DNA from: Pieris napi
Taxonomy: Eukaryota > Arthropoda > Insecta > Lepidoptera > Pieridae
NCBI RefSeq assembly: GCF_905475465.1
Contig: NC_062250.1
Span: 12,050,501-12,114,500 of the forward strand
DNA: 64,000 nt
Direction: 5' to 3'
The position numbers and the translations under genes are program-made. Shown here one piece after another: positions 36,201-46,207 of this stretch. The notes under the pieces are model-generated. The model worked only from the letters and a program-made list of their open reading frames with translations, did no database searches and had not been told where the DNA came from. The first letter of the stretch is position 1. Every line of letters begins with the position of its first letter.

Positions 36201-39200
36201 TTTTGGAAAAACAAGATGTATACTATTCTATACATTGCTACACGTACAGTGATTATCGCATTTTCAGGAATGTATATTATGCTATACATTGGTATGTTTA
36301 GGGAGAGTTGAAGTGTTACTAGTAGTTTTTAATATATACCAAAAGATTATTGTAAATAACATGATTTTAAATAAAAATAACTGTCTTGGTGGAAATAAAA
36401 TGTTTCATAAAATTAATCTTTCTTGAACAACAAAATAATCGTAATTTAATAATTCAGAGATCCTATTCCTTGCAGTGGTACTCCAAAAAACATTTTCGAT
36501 TCTTCTCGTAACAAAGATGAACCTTTTGTTCACATCGTACTTGCCTAACCAACTTTGCAGTACTTGCACCTCTCATATCCGGTTATTTGCGGCTAATGAT
36601 CATATTTGTCACACCGGACATCATCGCATGGTTTTTCACTGAAACGTTTCGACCTCGTTTCGGTAGGGCACTGTAGATTTCATACCTAAAATCTTCTAGA
36701 CGATCCTGCTTTCTAGTGGTGTTTATCATTTTGTTACGTCTGTGACGTAAAGCCAAGCGTTGTTGATGCCTAGAGTATATCCAAAAGCTGCGAGAAAATT
36801 TTCATATACCACCTGTGCCATCTTATTCCAGTGCGATATAATGCAATCAGCATGTCTGCCAAATCGACACCTCTCATGTGACGATTATAGTCTTTAACAA
36901 TTTTAGGACATTTTACATCAACACGAGATTTTGCTTCTTTGCCGAATCGTTTTATATTTTTGACAAGGTATGCATCATCATAAGAACTCACCAATGTGAC
37001 CTGTTTATTATCAACCCACTTGACAATACTAAGTATATAATAATTCTTTCTTTTTCAAAGCCTTTTCAGTTAGCAGGTTAGTAGCAGTATCTTTGAGTCT
37101 ATTTTGTATTTTGTCTGATTGTTCCTAAACTAAATATACCATAATTTTCCCTCAACATAATTTATAGCAGTCTAAACCCAAAGCAAAAGAAACATGCAAA
37201 AACCCCATCGTTATAGTAAAGCCAAACCATATTGTATTATAGATATATATTTATATATCAGTTATGTAGTATTTCAGTAATAATAATACAGTCAAAACCG
37301 GTTATAACGACATTGAAGGGACCGTATAGTTGCCGACGTTATATCCGATAGTCGTTATAAGCAATGTCATATATTATATACACACAAGTATAGTTCATAT
37401 GTATGTACAATACATACAAGTTATATTATCATAGTTATCTATCTAGAATAGGTAGGTATGGGTTATAATATGGTATGTTAATATTATAATATGTAAACGA
37501 GTCAAAAAGAAACAAAAATATTTATTACGAAATAATTAGGTACAAAAGTAATCAGTCATTTTGGTCTGTTTTTTTTTAGCCCAGTCTCAAATATTTTTTG
37601 CATTTTACGTTTCATACTCCTCAAGGTATGCGTATGAGTATCACCAGTATCAAACTGTTCGTTAAAGGCAACAAATTTTTGTAAAATCGTTACAGCGTTA
37701 AGAGCCTCCGAAATCGTTGTTGGCTGAAACTGTTCGTTGGGAGAAAGTGCTTAGGTAATAATATGCCTAAATATTCATTCAACGCCTCTAAATAAGATTT
37801 AAAATCGTTTGTATTGTTTTGTTTTGCTGAGACAAGAAGCGGTTGGTCGTTATAGCCGATGAATATCGATAAAATTTCGTCGTTGTAAGCGATATGTCGC
37901 TGTATCCGATGTTGTTATAAGCGGTTTGTTTACTGAATAGTTTACTAGGGATTCGGACGGGACCGTACAATCTGGTTGTAATAACCGATAGGTCGTTGTA
38001 AGCGATGTCGTTATAAACGGTTTTGACTGTATGTGTATTTTTTGTGGGAATCGAACCCCAACTTTGTGTGTAGCTTTCTAAAACCACTATATCAACGAGG
38101 CAGTCAAACATAAGTTCAACTGTCTTTTAAATTGTAATAAAATTGGTTTAATATATAAGACAGACATACTTGCAATTTAATTTTTATAGTAAAGTCCATT
38201 AAAATATTCATTCCGTGCAGTTAGCAATGTATATTATTCTATACACCATCAACGAAAGGTAAATTACTGCAACTGCGGCATTGTATAGTGTAATGAATTT
38301 GTGATTACTTATTATTATTTTACAAATTTATTATTCAAATCACGTTTATTTTTAATTAATGCCATTTTCATTAATTAATAACTTCAAAGTCCAGTCAGTT
38401 AAGATCTACAAATTAACAGGCTATTTGATAGTCTGTAGTAATTTGATAGTATTTTGAATCAATGGTGTTAGTGTCAGTTGCCATTGTCATTATTTTCATA
38501 TTAAATGAATAACGTCAAGTCAAATTAGTGTAAAACCGTTAATAGGAATGGTTAATTTCGAAATGACTATTCAATGGTCGATAATAATAATGACTCCATA
38601 GTCATTATTATTATTAAACGTTATTTATCATAATTTTAAATATTAAATCAATGACTATAAATATTAAAGTAATCTTTGACACTCGTTCCTATGACTGCCG
38701 TTCGACTCTGTGGTCGATTCGGGTTCGGTCGTGGAACGAGTACACGAAATGTCACGAAACTGGTTAATTACAAATGCTGGTTGCTTAAATACAGGAACTG
38801 GTTGGTGTGGCCCTCAGTTCGATTGAGCGGTCTAACTAAGCAGAAGCCTTTAAACAGTAGACTCTCAATGTCGATTTTAAATGGCTGATGCCAACAAACC
38901 AATCTATGACAATAAGGAGAAGTATTTGTATAATATAAATAGTCGAATATTGAGGATTCATCACAATAGTATAATATACGTTAGTAAAAAACACGACAAA
39001 AACATACTAATTCTCATAGCGACAACAGCATATATATAAAAATGTGTTAAAACAAACATTTAGGCATGTGTATTTTATAAAAAACATGCATATTTAGGAG
39101 TACAAACATAAAAATAAAATAAAACTTACTATAGATAAACCTGTGCGGCGCATTTTGACGTTTATTTTTCACAATTGATTTAAAATTATGACAGATAAAC

Positions 39201-42200
39201 TACTATTTTTATTTTTGAAGTATAAATAGACTAGAGATATATCTAGAAATGTCATGTGTTTAATAAAACTAAGTTAAAAATGATTTTATAGTGATCATAT
39301 ATTTTTATAAAGTTGGATGTATGGTATACTATACAAAATGACGATAAGGGTTAAGTAGTGGATGAGAAATTGTGTTTGCTAAAATCGTTTGGATTTTATA
39401 CGTATGTGCTTGTACGTTCTTCGGCCGAGTTTCGATCTTCTAAATCGACCGAGTTACGGGCTTCGGACCCCAATTAGATACGGCCGGTAAGTATTCGGTA
39501 TATGTAGCCGATGCTATATTCGCCTTGACTCAAAACATTACTAAACTAGAGATAACGGTGACCGTCGTGTTTAAGATCAAAAAACTGTGCTGCTCTCTGC
39601 GTCGCAACGCGAAGGAGGAGCGAGTGCTCTTCCACTACAACGGCCACGGCGTGCCCAAGCCCACTTCTCAGGGGGAGATATGGGTGTTCAACAAGGTGAG
39701 CTCGCGACTTGGCGTCATTGCGGTTTATTACGAACGTCGGGAACCAGTTAGAATAACGAGGGAGTTCGCAGGCGTACACGCAGTACATCCCGCTGTCCAT
39801 GTACGACCTGCAGTCGTGGATGGGCGCGCCCTCGCTGTACGTGTACGACTGCTCCAACGCCGGCGTCATCGTCGACAACTTCAAGCAGTTCGCCGAGCAG
39901 CACGAGCGCGAGCACGAGCCCGCGGCCGGCCCTCCCGTCTCCTACCGCAACTGCATACAGCTGGCGGCGTGTGCGGCCGGCCAGACGCTGCCCATGTCGC
40001 CCGACCTGCCCGCCGATCTCTTCACCGCCTGCCTCACCACACCCGTCAAGATGGCCATGAAGTGGTTCGTGCTGCGCAGCCGCCTGCGATCGGCCACCGC
40101 CGACCTCGTCGACCTCATCGATAAGTAGGCCCCGCTTCACTCGCTTCGTGAGCGTTACGTTGTCGCGCAGCCCGTTAACGTTTCTCGTCCGCCAGGATCC
40201 CGGGGCAGGTGACGGACCGGCGCACCATGCTAGGCGAGCTCAACTGGATCTTCACGGCCATCACGGACACGATCGCCTGGAGTTCGCTGCCGGGCGATCT
40301 GTTCCAGCAACTGTTTCGCGCCGACTTGCTGACGGCCAGCCTGTGCCGGAACTTTCTGCTAGCCGACCGCATCATGCGCTCCTACAACTGCACCCCGGTG
40401 GCCAGCCCCGCGCTGCCGTCGCTGGCGCGCCATCCGCTTTGGGCCGCCTGGGAGCACACGCTAGACCTGGCGCTGGCGCAGCTGCCGGCGCTGTTGGGAG
40501 AGCGGCCGCCGCCCTTCCGCCACTCGCCCTTCTTCCGCGACCAGCTCACCGCCTTCCAGCTGTGGCTGGATCTCGGCGAGGGCGCCGCGGGCCGCGCCCC
40601 GCCCGAACAGCTGCCCATGGTGCTGCAGGTTCTGCTGAGCACGCTGCATCGCGTGCGCGCGCTGCACATTCTGTGCCGCTTCCTGGCGCTGGGCGAGTGG
40701 GCGGTGCGCGCCGTGCTGGCCGTCGGCATCTTCCCCTACATGCTGAAGCTGCTGCAGGCGTCGGCGCCCGACCTGCGCCCCGCCATGCTCTACATCTGGG
40801 CTCGTATCGTCGCCGTGGACCCGGTGCGTACGCGGCTCATTGTTGCCAAACGCGCTACCGCGACCGGCGACCTGACGAGAGATGATTCTTTCAGAGTTGT
40901 CAAGCGGACCTGGTGAACGCGAAGGGCCACAAGTACTTCCTGGCGATCCTGCAGGACCCCGCCGTGAACGTGAGTAGCGTCGTCCGCCCGCTCGGGCGCC
41001 CGGGCCCGCCTCGGCTCACGGTCTCACCTGTCTGCGCAGAGCGAGCACCGCACCCTGGCCGCCTTCGTGCTGGCCGGCATCGTCGACCGGCACCCCGCCG
41101 GCCAGGAGGCGGCGCTGCAGGGCTCCATGATTCCCGCCTGCCTCGAGCAAGTGAGCGACGGCGAGGGCGGCGCCGGCGTGCTCGAGCAGTGGGCGTGCAT
41201 CGCGCTGGGCCGCCTGTGGCGCGGCTGCGAGGCGGCCCGCGGGGCCGCCGCCCGCGATCTCGCGCACGAGAAGCTGGCCGCGCTGCTCACGCACCCGCGC
41301 GTGGAGACGCGCGCCGCCTGCGCGTACGCCCTCGGCTGTCTCGTCGGCGCCGCTCCCCTCGCGCCGCGCACCGACCACGCCAACGCGCTCGACCACCAGG
41401 TGGCGGTGCTGTTGGCCGCGCGCCTCTCCGCCGACGCCTCGCCGCTCGTGCGCGCCGAGATCCTCGCCGGTCGGTCGCTCGTCCGTCGCCCTCGTCCCCG
41501 AGGCCCCGTCGGCCCGTCGGGCTTCGCTCATCTATCTCTTTGTTCGCAGCGCTGCAGTGGCTCGTGCTGATCTTCGAGCAACACTTCATCGCGGTCTACC
41601 TGCAGGAGCGGATGCGGAGAAGCGATAAGTGAGTCCCGCCCGGAATACAAATCTAGCCACCGCCGACTCGGATGTCGGACGGTGACTCGGCGGGATCTTT
41701 CGATTCGAACGCCTTTTTCTTCGACAGGAGCGGGCGGGGCGGCGCACAAGTGGAGGCGGGCTGCGAGGCGCTGGCCGGGCCTCCGCCCCGCGGCCCCCGC
41801 GGCTCTCAACCCGCGCACCACTCGCTGTCGCTGCCCACGATCGGCTTCGGCTCCGTCTACATGAAGCTGTGGAGCAGCGTGTGCGCCATGAGCCGCGAGC
41901 CGCACCCCTCGTTGGCGCAGATGGCCGACGACATCGTGGGCCACGTGGCCGACCAGGTGGACAGCGTGGGCCGCGACGCGGAGCGCGTCTCGAGCGGCGG
42001 CTCCAGCTCGCTGCCCCCGTCGCCCAACGCGCGGCCCTCCGCCGCCCCGTCCGCGGGTACCCTGCCCCTCGGTGAGCGGCCGGCCCGTCCGCGCCCGTCC
42101 CGCCCCGTCCTCTCGGCTCTCACCGCTTCCCGTGCTTACAGGTCGTCGACGAGGCCGCTCCGGGCTGCCGCACGCCACTTCGGAGGATTCCTTCTCCTTG

Positions 42201-44000
42201 TCGGCGGGTGAGATTTGGACGTTTCCATTCAAACGTAGTTTGAATAGCTTCCGTCTCTATTCCTCTTATGATACGAATCGTCAAAAACATTGGCAGGTCA
42301 GGGCGCGAAGAGACCCATCGTGAGCACGCAGTTCGTGGAGTGGGCGACGGCCCGCTTCGGGCGAGGCGAGGCGGAGGCGGACGAGGACGGCGACGTCGAG
42401 TGCCGAGCTCACCACGAGCGCGTGTGGCGGCGCAGGCGCAACGCCAACATCCGCCGAGAGGCGAAAGGTAGGGAAGGAACCGGAGCCGAGACGGCGCGTG
42501 GGCGCGTCTGACCCGAGACCCGTGTTCGTGTGCAGGGCTGCGCTCGGCGCGCGTGACGAGGCTCGACACGCAGGCGTTCCACTCGCGCTGCCCGCTGCCG
42601 CCGGCCGTGGTGCTCTTCCATCCCTACGAGCAGCACGCCGCCGTCGCCTCCAAGGACAACTTCGGGTGAGAATTTTTTGTGACCTAACTATTAACGGTTG
42701 CCTTGTATTGGGTACTCGTTCTCGTTTCCACCGCATTTTGGTAAATTCACTCCCCTGCGTGAGGCATAATTCACTCCGAAGTAAACGGCAGCCTAAGAAC
42801 ACCGACTTATTACACCTTTGTTTTGTTTTTGCCAAAAATTCACCCGTGTATCTGACCGATGAGCGCGAGCGCAGGATCTGGGACTGGGGCACGGCGGCCA
42901 AGCTGTGCGTGGGCACTTGGCGCCGCGCCTGGGGCCGCATCACGTCGCTGGCCTACATCGACGCCCACCACGGCGCCGCGTTGGCCGTGGCCGGCCACCA
43001 GGGCAACCTGGCCGTCTACCGGCCCTCCGGGGGCGGCGCGGAGCCCCGCCTGCTGACCGCGTGGCGCGCGCTGGACGTGCGGCCCGCGCCCGACTACCGG
43101 CCGCCGCCCGCGCAGCCGCTCTACAGTGAGTTTCGTCTCGACGTATCCGGCGCCGCTCTCGTGACGCCCGAATTATTAAGGCCGTTCCTTTCGCGAGCAG
43201 ACGGCGCGGGCGGCGCCAGTTCCTGGTCGGCGCCGCCGCCGGGCACGCTGGTGCGCTGGAGCTCGCGACGGGGCAGCTTGGCGCTGGCCGGCCCCGCGCC
43301 CACGCTGCGGCTGTGGGACGCCCTCGCCGAGATGCTGCACGCCGACATCGACACCGGTGAGTCCCCGCCGCCCGACGCCGCCTCGACGTCGGGCGTCGGC
43401 GCCCCTCTCAACCTGTCCCGTCGCAGGCGTCGAGTGCGCCGCGACGAGCCTGTGGCGCGGCGGCTGGCGGGTCGTGTGCGGCTTCGCGGACGGTTCGGTG
43501 CGCGCGTGGGACGAGCGGACGCCGGAGCCGATCTACACGCTGCGCGAGCACGCGGCGCCCGTTCTGGCCGCCGTCCCGCGCTCCGATCGGAACGCGCTCG
43601 TGACCGGATGGTGAGTTGCCGCCTTCTCGCCTCGCGAGCCGGGAGAGCGAGACGTTGACGAGCGTGTGTGCGCAGCGTGGAGGGCGTCGTGCGCGTGTAC
43701 GACGAGCGCAAGGTGGGGACGGGGGCCGCGGCGCTGCGCGAGGTGCGCGCGCCGGGTCCGCTGGCGGCGCTGGCCGTGCACGAGCGTGCGCCGCTGCTGG
43801 CCGCCGGCTCCGTGAACCAGTGCATCAGCATCTACGACCTGCGCGGCGCGCACCTCAACACCATCAAGTTCCACGAGGGCTTCATGGGGCCGCGCATCGG
43901 GCCCGTGTCGTGCCTGGCCTTCCACCCGCTGAGGTGCGCGATGGGCGTGGGCTCCAAGGACTCCACCGTGTCCGTGTACCAGGCGGAGGCGCGTCGGTGA
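30223..44000 (+). CDS. raptor: Raptor, mTORC1 scaffold subunit
   Basis: Regulatory-associated protein of mTOR: binds TOR and presents substrates such as S6K and 4E-BP to it. Seventeen exons keep phase throughout: 30223-30393, 31096-31198, 35000-35121, 39576-39695, 39772-40124, 40196-40823, 40895-40969, 41040-41469, 41550-41628, 41728-42071, 42142-42207, 42297-42467, 42536-42665, 42875-43125, 43201-43356, 43427-43610, 43676-44000. They encode 1235 residues, shorter than human raptor (about 1335). The caspase-like RNC domain has VLCLNVGVDPPDVVKT, LFHYNGHGVPKP and YDCSNAG. Armadillo-type repeats include LGELNWIFTAITDTIAW and FRHSPFF. A Ser/Pro-rich linker follows, then a C-terminal WD40 propeller (GSVNQCISIYDL, HEGFMGPRIGPVSCLAFHP). 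MTEMPPYL at 30223 is the chosen start; an in-frame ATG lies at 30163. Exons 1-3 are AT-rich and exons 4-17, with their short introns, are GC-rich. Introns 2 and 3 hold large transposons. Confidence 0.97.
31558..33348 (-). CDS. RTE reverse transcriptase, open frame
   Basis: 596 codons are open from an internal ATG to the stop. Motifs are PGPDGIANEIITTG, NNYRPISLLPSLYKL, QAGFRRNFSTVDHIHSL, LYIAFIDYQKAFDS, RGVRQGDPLSPTIF, and the catalytic box HLRFADDIVLLSEN (F-A-D-D form). The C-terminus LKWRWAGHVA ... KRGRPNARWVDDI is typical of RTE and related LINEs. It is the C-terminal part of the element's single large ORF. The true N-terminus lies upstream in the endonuclease region, which is out of frame by one lesion near 33400. 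Confidence 0.92.
   Translation of the reverse strand: MKNELKALYKLISKCIYLDYKAHRTRTFEKHLNISNSVKKAYKELRTHKLWIEELKDKTKNTQNRSDILKIATTFYKKLYSTPSQYGYKLPDTNRGETRASIEDSEVIKGIKTLKTEKSPGPDGIANEIITTGCEFLAKPLTLLFNQILNSSNTPRQWSESNIILLYKKGDPNSINNYRPISLLPSLYKLFSSIIEKKIKESTEKYQPIEQAGFRRNFSTVDHIHSLEMLIEKYQEFKRPLYIAFIDYQKAFDSLFHSSIWDTLLSQEVPLDYIKVIKNIYDNSTSRVKLETTGPPIQISRGVRQGDPLSPTIFIAVLQAIIGKLVWEKVGINIKGRYLSHLRFADDIVLLSENTNQLQGMINALHEESRKVGLEINLTKTNVMTNHTERPIYMENSPLTYVNAYIYLGKQISFSQKNNEQEVERRINITWKKFWSFKEILKSKMTIRMKTKVMNTCLLPSLTYACQTWKFTRKVKNKIISSQRSMERSILKIRKIQKIRHTHIRQKTQAIDALNYSQKLKWRWAGHVAMLSDNRWTRETTQWTGPLGQRKRGRPNARWVDDITKVAGTHWLRAAENREYWSSLEEAFTFHGEGSC
33389..34377 (-). pseudogene. RTE AP-endonuclease domain, frameshifted
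   Basis: The start of the domain, TYNVKTLSTYSRLLELT then FDIIGLSETRKL (catalytic Asn and Glu), is read in the same frame as the reverse transcriptase. After a frameshift near 34250 the domain continues in another frame from 34198. There it shows LYGVGFIVKK, NIIVMGDFNAKIG (Asp/Asn) and YPSDHRPMRATL (Asp/His). The frame is lost again near 33400 just before the reverse transcriptase. All catalytic residues are visible, so only the two shifts disable it. Confidence 0.85.
34533..34733 (-). other. Short 5' ORF of the RTE element
   Basis: A 66-codon basic frame begins MSVRGVGDNL and ends ERPKN. Its first codons, including the ATG, are read from the target-site duplication and not from the element. 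Whether the element normally has a short ORF1 here cannot be judged from one copy. Confidence 0.4.
35195..35921 (-). mobile_element. Second PIF/Harbinger derivative, about 727 bp
   Basis: Termini TGATTCACGCTACACCGTGT at both ends in inverted orientation, with further matches inward (CGACCGGGCCG). They are followed by GC-rich subterminal repeats of GGCCGGGGCACGG type. TTAA occurs at both flanks (35191-35194 and 35922-35925). One extra base or mismatch at the left end leaves the exact boundary and the 3- or 4-base duplication ambiguous. The encoded fragment is Harbinger-type. It sits in raptor intron 3, just 74 bases past exon 3. Confidence 0.82.
35417..35728 (-). pseudogene. HARBI1-like transposase N-terminal fragment
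   Basis: A 103-residue frame with the N-terminal Harbinger pattern: HPTWRKREAEGEFSLLYKEL, then KFYGYFRISKECFTDLLEKL and KPDLTKKITRFQKP. In full-length relatives this part precedes the DDE nuclease. Here the frame runs into the terminal region with no nuclease motifs. Confidence 0.8.
36475..36994 (-). pseudogene. piggyBac-like transposase C-terminal remnant
   Basis: The minus-strand segment 36994-36770 reads SSYDDAYLVKNIKRFGKEAK, then VKCPKIVKDYNRHMRGVDLA and DMLIALYRTG-type sequence. This is the conserved end of the piggyBac DDE domain, with CP-IV-YN-M-GVD. Further down, in shifted frames, comes the C-terminal Cys-rich domain: RCKYC near 36560 and CEQKVHLCYEKNRKCFLEYH near 36500. Frameshifts and stops separate the pieces. 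The N-terminal half was not found. Confidence 0.85.
37289..38029 (-). mobile_element. Second Tigger-like derivative, 741 bp
   Basis: The 25-bp terminal inverted repeats begin CAGTCAAAACCG and continue TTATAACGACAT after one mismatch. TA lies on each side (37287-37288 and 38030-38031). Repeated GTTATAAGC/CGTTGTAAGCGATGTCG-like units follow inside the right end. The only coding remnant is the C-terminus of a jerky/Tigger-type transposase on the minus strand at about 37545-37745 (SEALNAVTILQKFVAFNEQF ... MQKIFETGLKKN). It is inserted within the piggyBac-like element, and apparently into the SINE next to it. Confidence 0.88.
38044..38106 (-). repeat. tRNA-Asp-like SINE head
   Basis: The minus strand reads CCTCGTTGATATAGTGGTTT, an A-box region very like tRNA-Asp. 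It continues to GGGGTTCGATTCCC, a B box. The anticodon arm is degraded and no acceptor stem can be formed, so this is a SINE head or tRNA pseudogene, not a tRNA gene. The Tigger element begins about a dozen bases after it and may have split the SINE. Confidence 0.65.
38581..38614. repeat. Perfect palindrome, 15-bp arms
   Basis: Arms 38581-38595 and 38600-38614 (ATAATAATAATGACT and its inverse complement) surround the loop CCAT, inside the piggyBac-like element. It may be the core of a further small inverted-repeat insertion. Confidence 0.7.
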
Positions 44001-45637
44001 CCCTCGCTCTACGGCCTGTCGCTGCCCTTCGCGCACTGACGCGACGACGACGCCCGGCGATCGTTAGTAATGTATGATGAATTTTAATATCCACTAGTCG
44101 TTTAACAGTCTCGTATAGGTTCCGCACGTGCACGTTCGTCGTGTCCGGTGACTTATTAGGTTCGCACGGATTGTGATCTCTATTTGACGAATGCGAGAGA
44201 AACGGCGACCGCAGCACACCGAAGTGTTCAAAAGGTGCTACTTAGTGGAGTACTTCTACGTAACTAGCGCTTAATTGTCACACCAGAATCCGTGCACGGA
44301 GTTAAAACGTCGTCTTTTCTACTAGAATTGACTCATAATGATTGTATGTGTATTCCATAATTTTTTTGTTAAAATAGAGATGCCAACGTCAACAACGTAT
44401 AAAGAATATAGTCAACTTGAACAAACAACTTTTCAAAACGGGATCCTTTCCTGGTTTTCAAACGTCCACTGTTATCGTAAAGAGTTTAAATCCAAGCTAA
44501 TTTCTGAACACAATTAGACCGGTTGGCCAATGTGACATGATTGAGTTAAATGTTTTATGCCACTCTTTATAGATCATAAAAATGTGAGTTTTTACATTCT
44601 GTTTTAAATTCTTAAGCCACGGCCCGATTGATGGTTCTATATATTCGACGAGGTTCACTTTCCTTAGTGGGTTATGCAAAATATGTTGCATTATTTATCT
44701 CTGCCCGGTAATGCAAACTTGTTGTGATTAATAATTGTAAAGTTCCTAATGCTCAATAGTTACTAGATACCATGTTGCTTTGATTATGTTGTAAATACGT
44801 GATAAATATGTGATTTGTGAATTTGACTCTGAAATTACTTATTCCTGCATTGTATTCAATCAATTGAATGGGTAGGCAATCTATCCCAAGCAAAAAAATT
44901 AAATTTGATAACCTAAAGTGCAGCCCAGGCAACTATTGTGTTCTTATTTTTATTGTTAAGTTTACTTGTGTATTAAAATGGTAAATATTATCAGGGTAAG
45001 AAACTAACTCACTTTTGATCACTTAGCCTTACAATAATTGCAGATAATGAATAGTCAGTCAGACTCTTTTCCCATTACGTAAGTGGTAAACTGAAATATA
45101 TTCTGTACATTTAACTTATGCTGATAGGCTTAATGATAATATATTGTTGTTGTTAAAATAAAAGAGTACACTAAAACAGCCTGTTTTTAATACATATCTA
45201 TAATATTGTTATTTTTTTTCTTATAACATTGTACAATTACAATGCAGTGCCTACTAGTACATGTATATGTTGTGGACAGATTTGATACCATTCTATAAAA
45301 TTTAAGTTCAGCTTAACCTAGCATAAATCCTTACACATTACTATGTTTATACATTAGTGATGTAATTGCTGTATTTAACATTAAATATGTGAGCATTGAA
45401 AAATTCACTCTTAACCCAAAACAGACAAAACACCATATGAATTTACAAGAATTCAAATCAACCACAAGTAGGTACACTATGCTAGGGTGCTAGATTATTA
45501 ATATGATAATTGTTTATTAAAATACCATTGATGTTTATCAATGTGGCTAAAATGAAATTTATGAAAAGATAAATTTCAATAGATTTTAATATATTACACC
45601 ATAAATAATACTTTTTTGTTTTAAAATCACTCAGTTC
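44001..45637. other. raptor 3' flank and spacer
   Basis: The GC-rich composition ends within about 50-200 bases of the raptor stop, and the sequence becomes AT-rich. It includes the probable 3' untranslated regions of raptor (+) and TPRKB (-), which are convergent. A minus-strand 64-codon frame at 44497-44691 is not supported. Confidence 0.4.
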
Positions 45638-46207
45638 TTATTGAATAATACCCCTATTATTAAAAGACACAATATTCTTAGTTACCATTCGGCTAACAAT
45701 ACTATCTAAGAGGTTATCAGTGCACTGTAAATTGTCCAATTTAAATGCATCTTGTATTTGTTTAAGTTCTGTGTATTTACTTAGATCTGAAATGGGACAG
45801 AGTTCTCCATTGATCTCCTTCAAAACATCGTCACTGTGATCCTCTTTTTGTGTTACAATAAAACACAGTAAAACACAATGCTGTTTGTAAACGCCAAACT
45901 TGGTTAAGCTCTGGGTTATATTTTTGGTGAGTGACAAGTTATATAAAATTTCTCCATACACCGACTTTGTTACCATATTTCCTAACATTTGGGCAACGAC
46001 AGCACGGTTGGCGGCCACAGCTACTTGGAAAGGATCTAGTATTAAAGACGGATTTATAGCAGCACATTTCCATACACCGTGTTTTATGTTTTCGGTGATC
46101 GTGTTTACATTTTGGACGTTTTTCAGCAGAATTAATTTCATAGAAGAATTTGAACTCGGGTCAAGATGGCATATATAAACTGCCTTAGAACATAAAACAG
46201 TTGCCAT
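45638..46207 (-). CDS. TPRKB: KEOPS/EKC subunit TPRKB (Cgi121 family)
   Basis: Small subunit of the KEOPS complex, which makes N6-threonylcarbamoyl-adenosine at position 37 of ANN-decoding tRNAs; TPRKB binds the PRPK kinase subunit. Single exon, 189 residues from MATVLCSK at 46207. An upstream in-frame ATG at 46369 would add a hydrophobic extension not expected in this family, so I reject it. Family segments are NINTITENIK-like KLILLKNVQNVNTITENI, then NPSLILDPFQVAVAANRAV, GNMVTKSVYGEILYNLS, KNITQSLTKFGV, and the C-terminal LLDSIVSRMVTKNI. The similarity to human TPRKB is clear along the whole length. Confidence 0.9.
   Translation of the reverse strand: MATVLCSKAVYICHLDPSSNSSMKLILLKNVQNVNTITENIKHGVWKCAAINPSLILDPFQVAVAANRAVVAQMLGNMVTKSVYGEILYNLSLTKNITQSLTKFGVYKQHCVLLCFIVTQKEDHSDDVLKEINGELCPISDLSKYTELKQIQDAFKLDNLQCTDNLLDSIVSRMVTKNIVSFNNRGIIQ

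Larger units (their letters stand above)
36086..39350 (-). mobile_element. piggyBac-like element with nested insertions, 3.27 kb
   Basis: It begins CCCTTATCGTGGCA and ends with the inverse complement of CCCTTATCGTCA, flanked by TTAA on both sides (36082-36085 and 39351-39354). CCC ends in TTAA targets define piggyBac-like elements. A minus-strand transposase remnant confirms this. Subterminal sequences similar to TATACTATTCTATACATTG occur near both ends (36220-36245, 38225-38245, 39315-39335). The interior is interrupted by a complete Tigger element (37289-38029) and contains a tRNA-like SINE head and a palindrome. It fills most of raptor intron 3. Confidence 0.88.

Noticed and set aside
38044..38106. 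Functional tRNA-Asp gene
   Set aside because: The A- and B-box regions are visible, but the anticodon arm is degraded and no acceptor stem forms. A SINE head or pseudogene fits better.
39546..44036. Long open frames on the minus strand across raptor exons 4-17
   Set aside because: GC-rich coding sequence leaves few stop codons on the opposite strand. The frames are Arg/Ala-rich, lack domains and mirror raptor exons.
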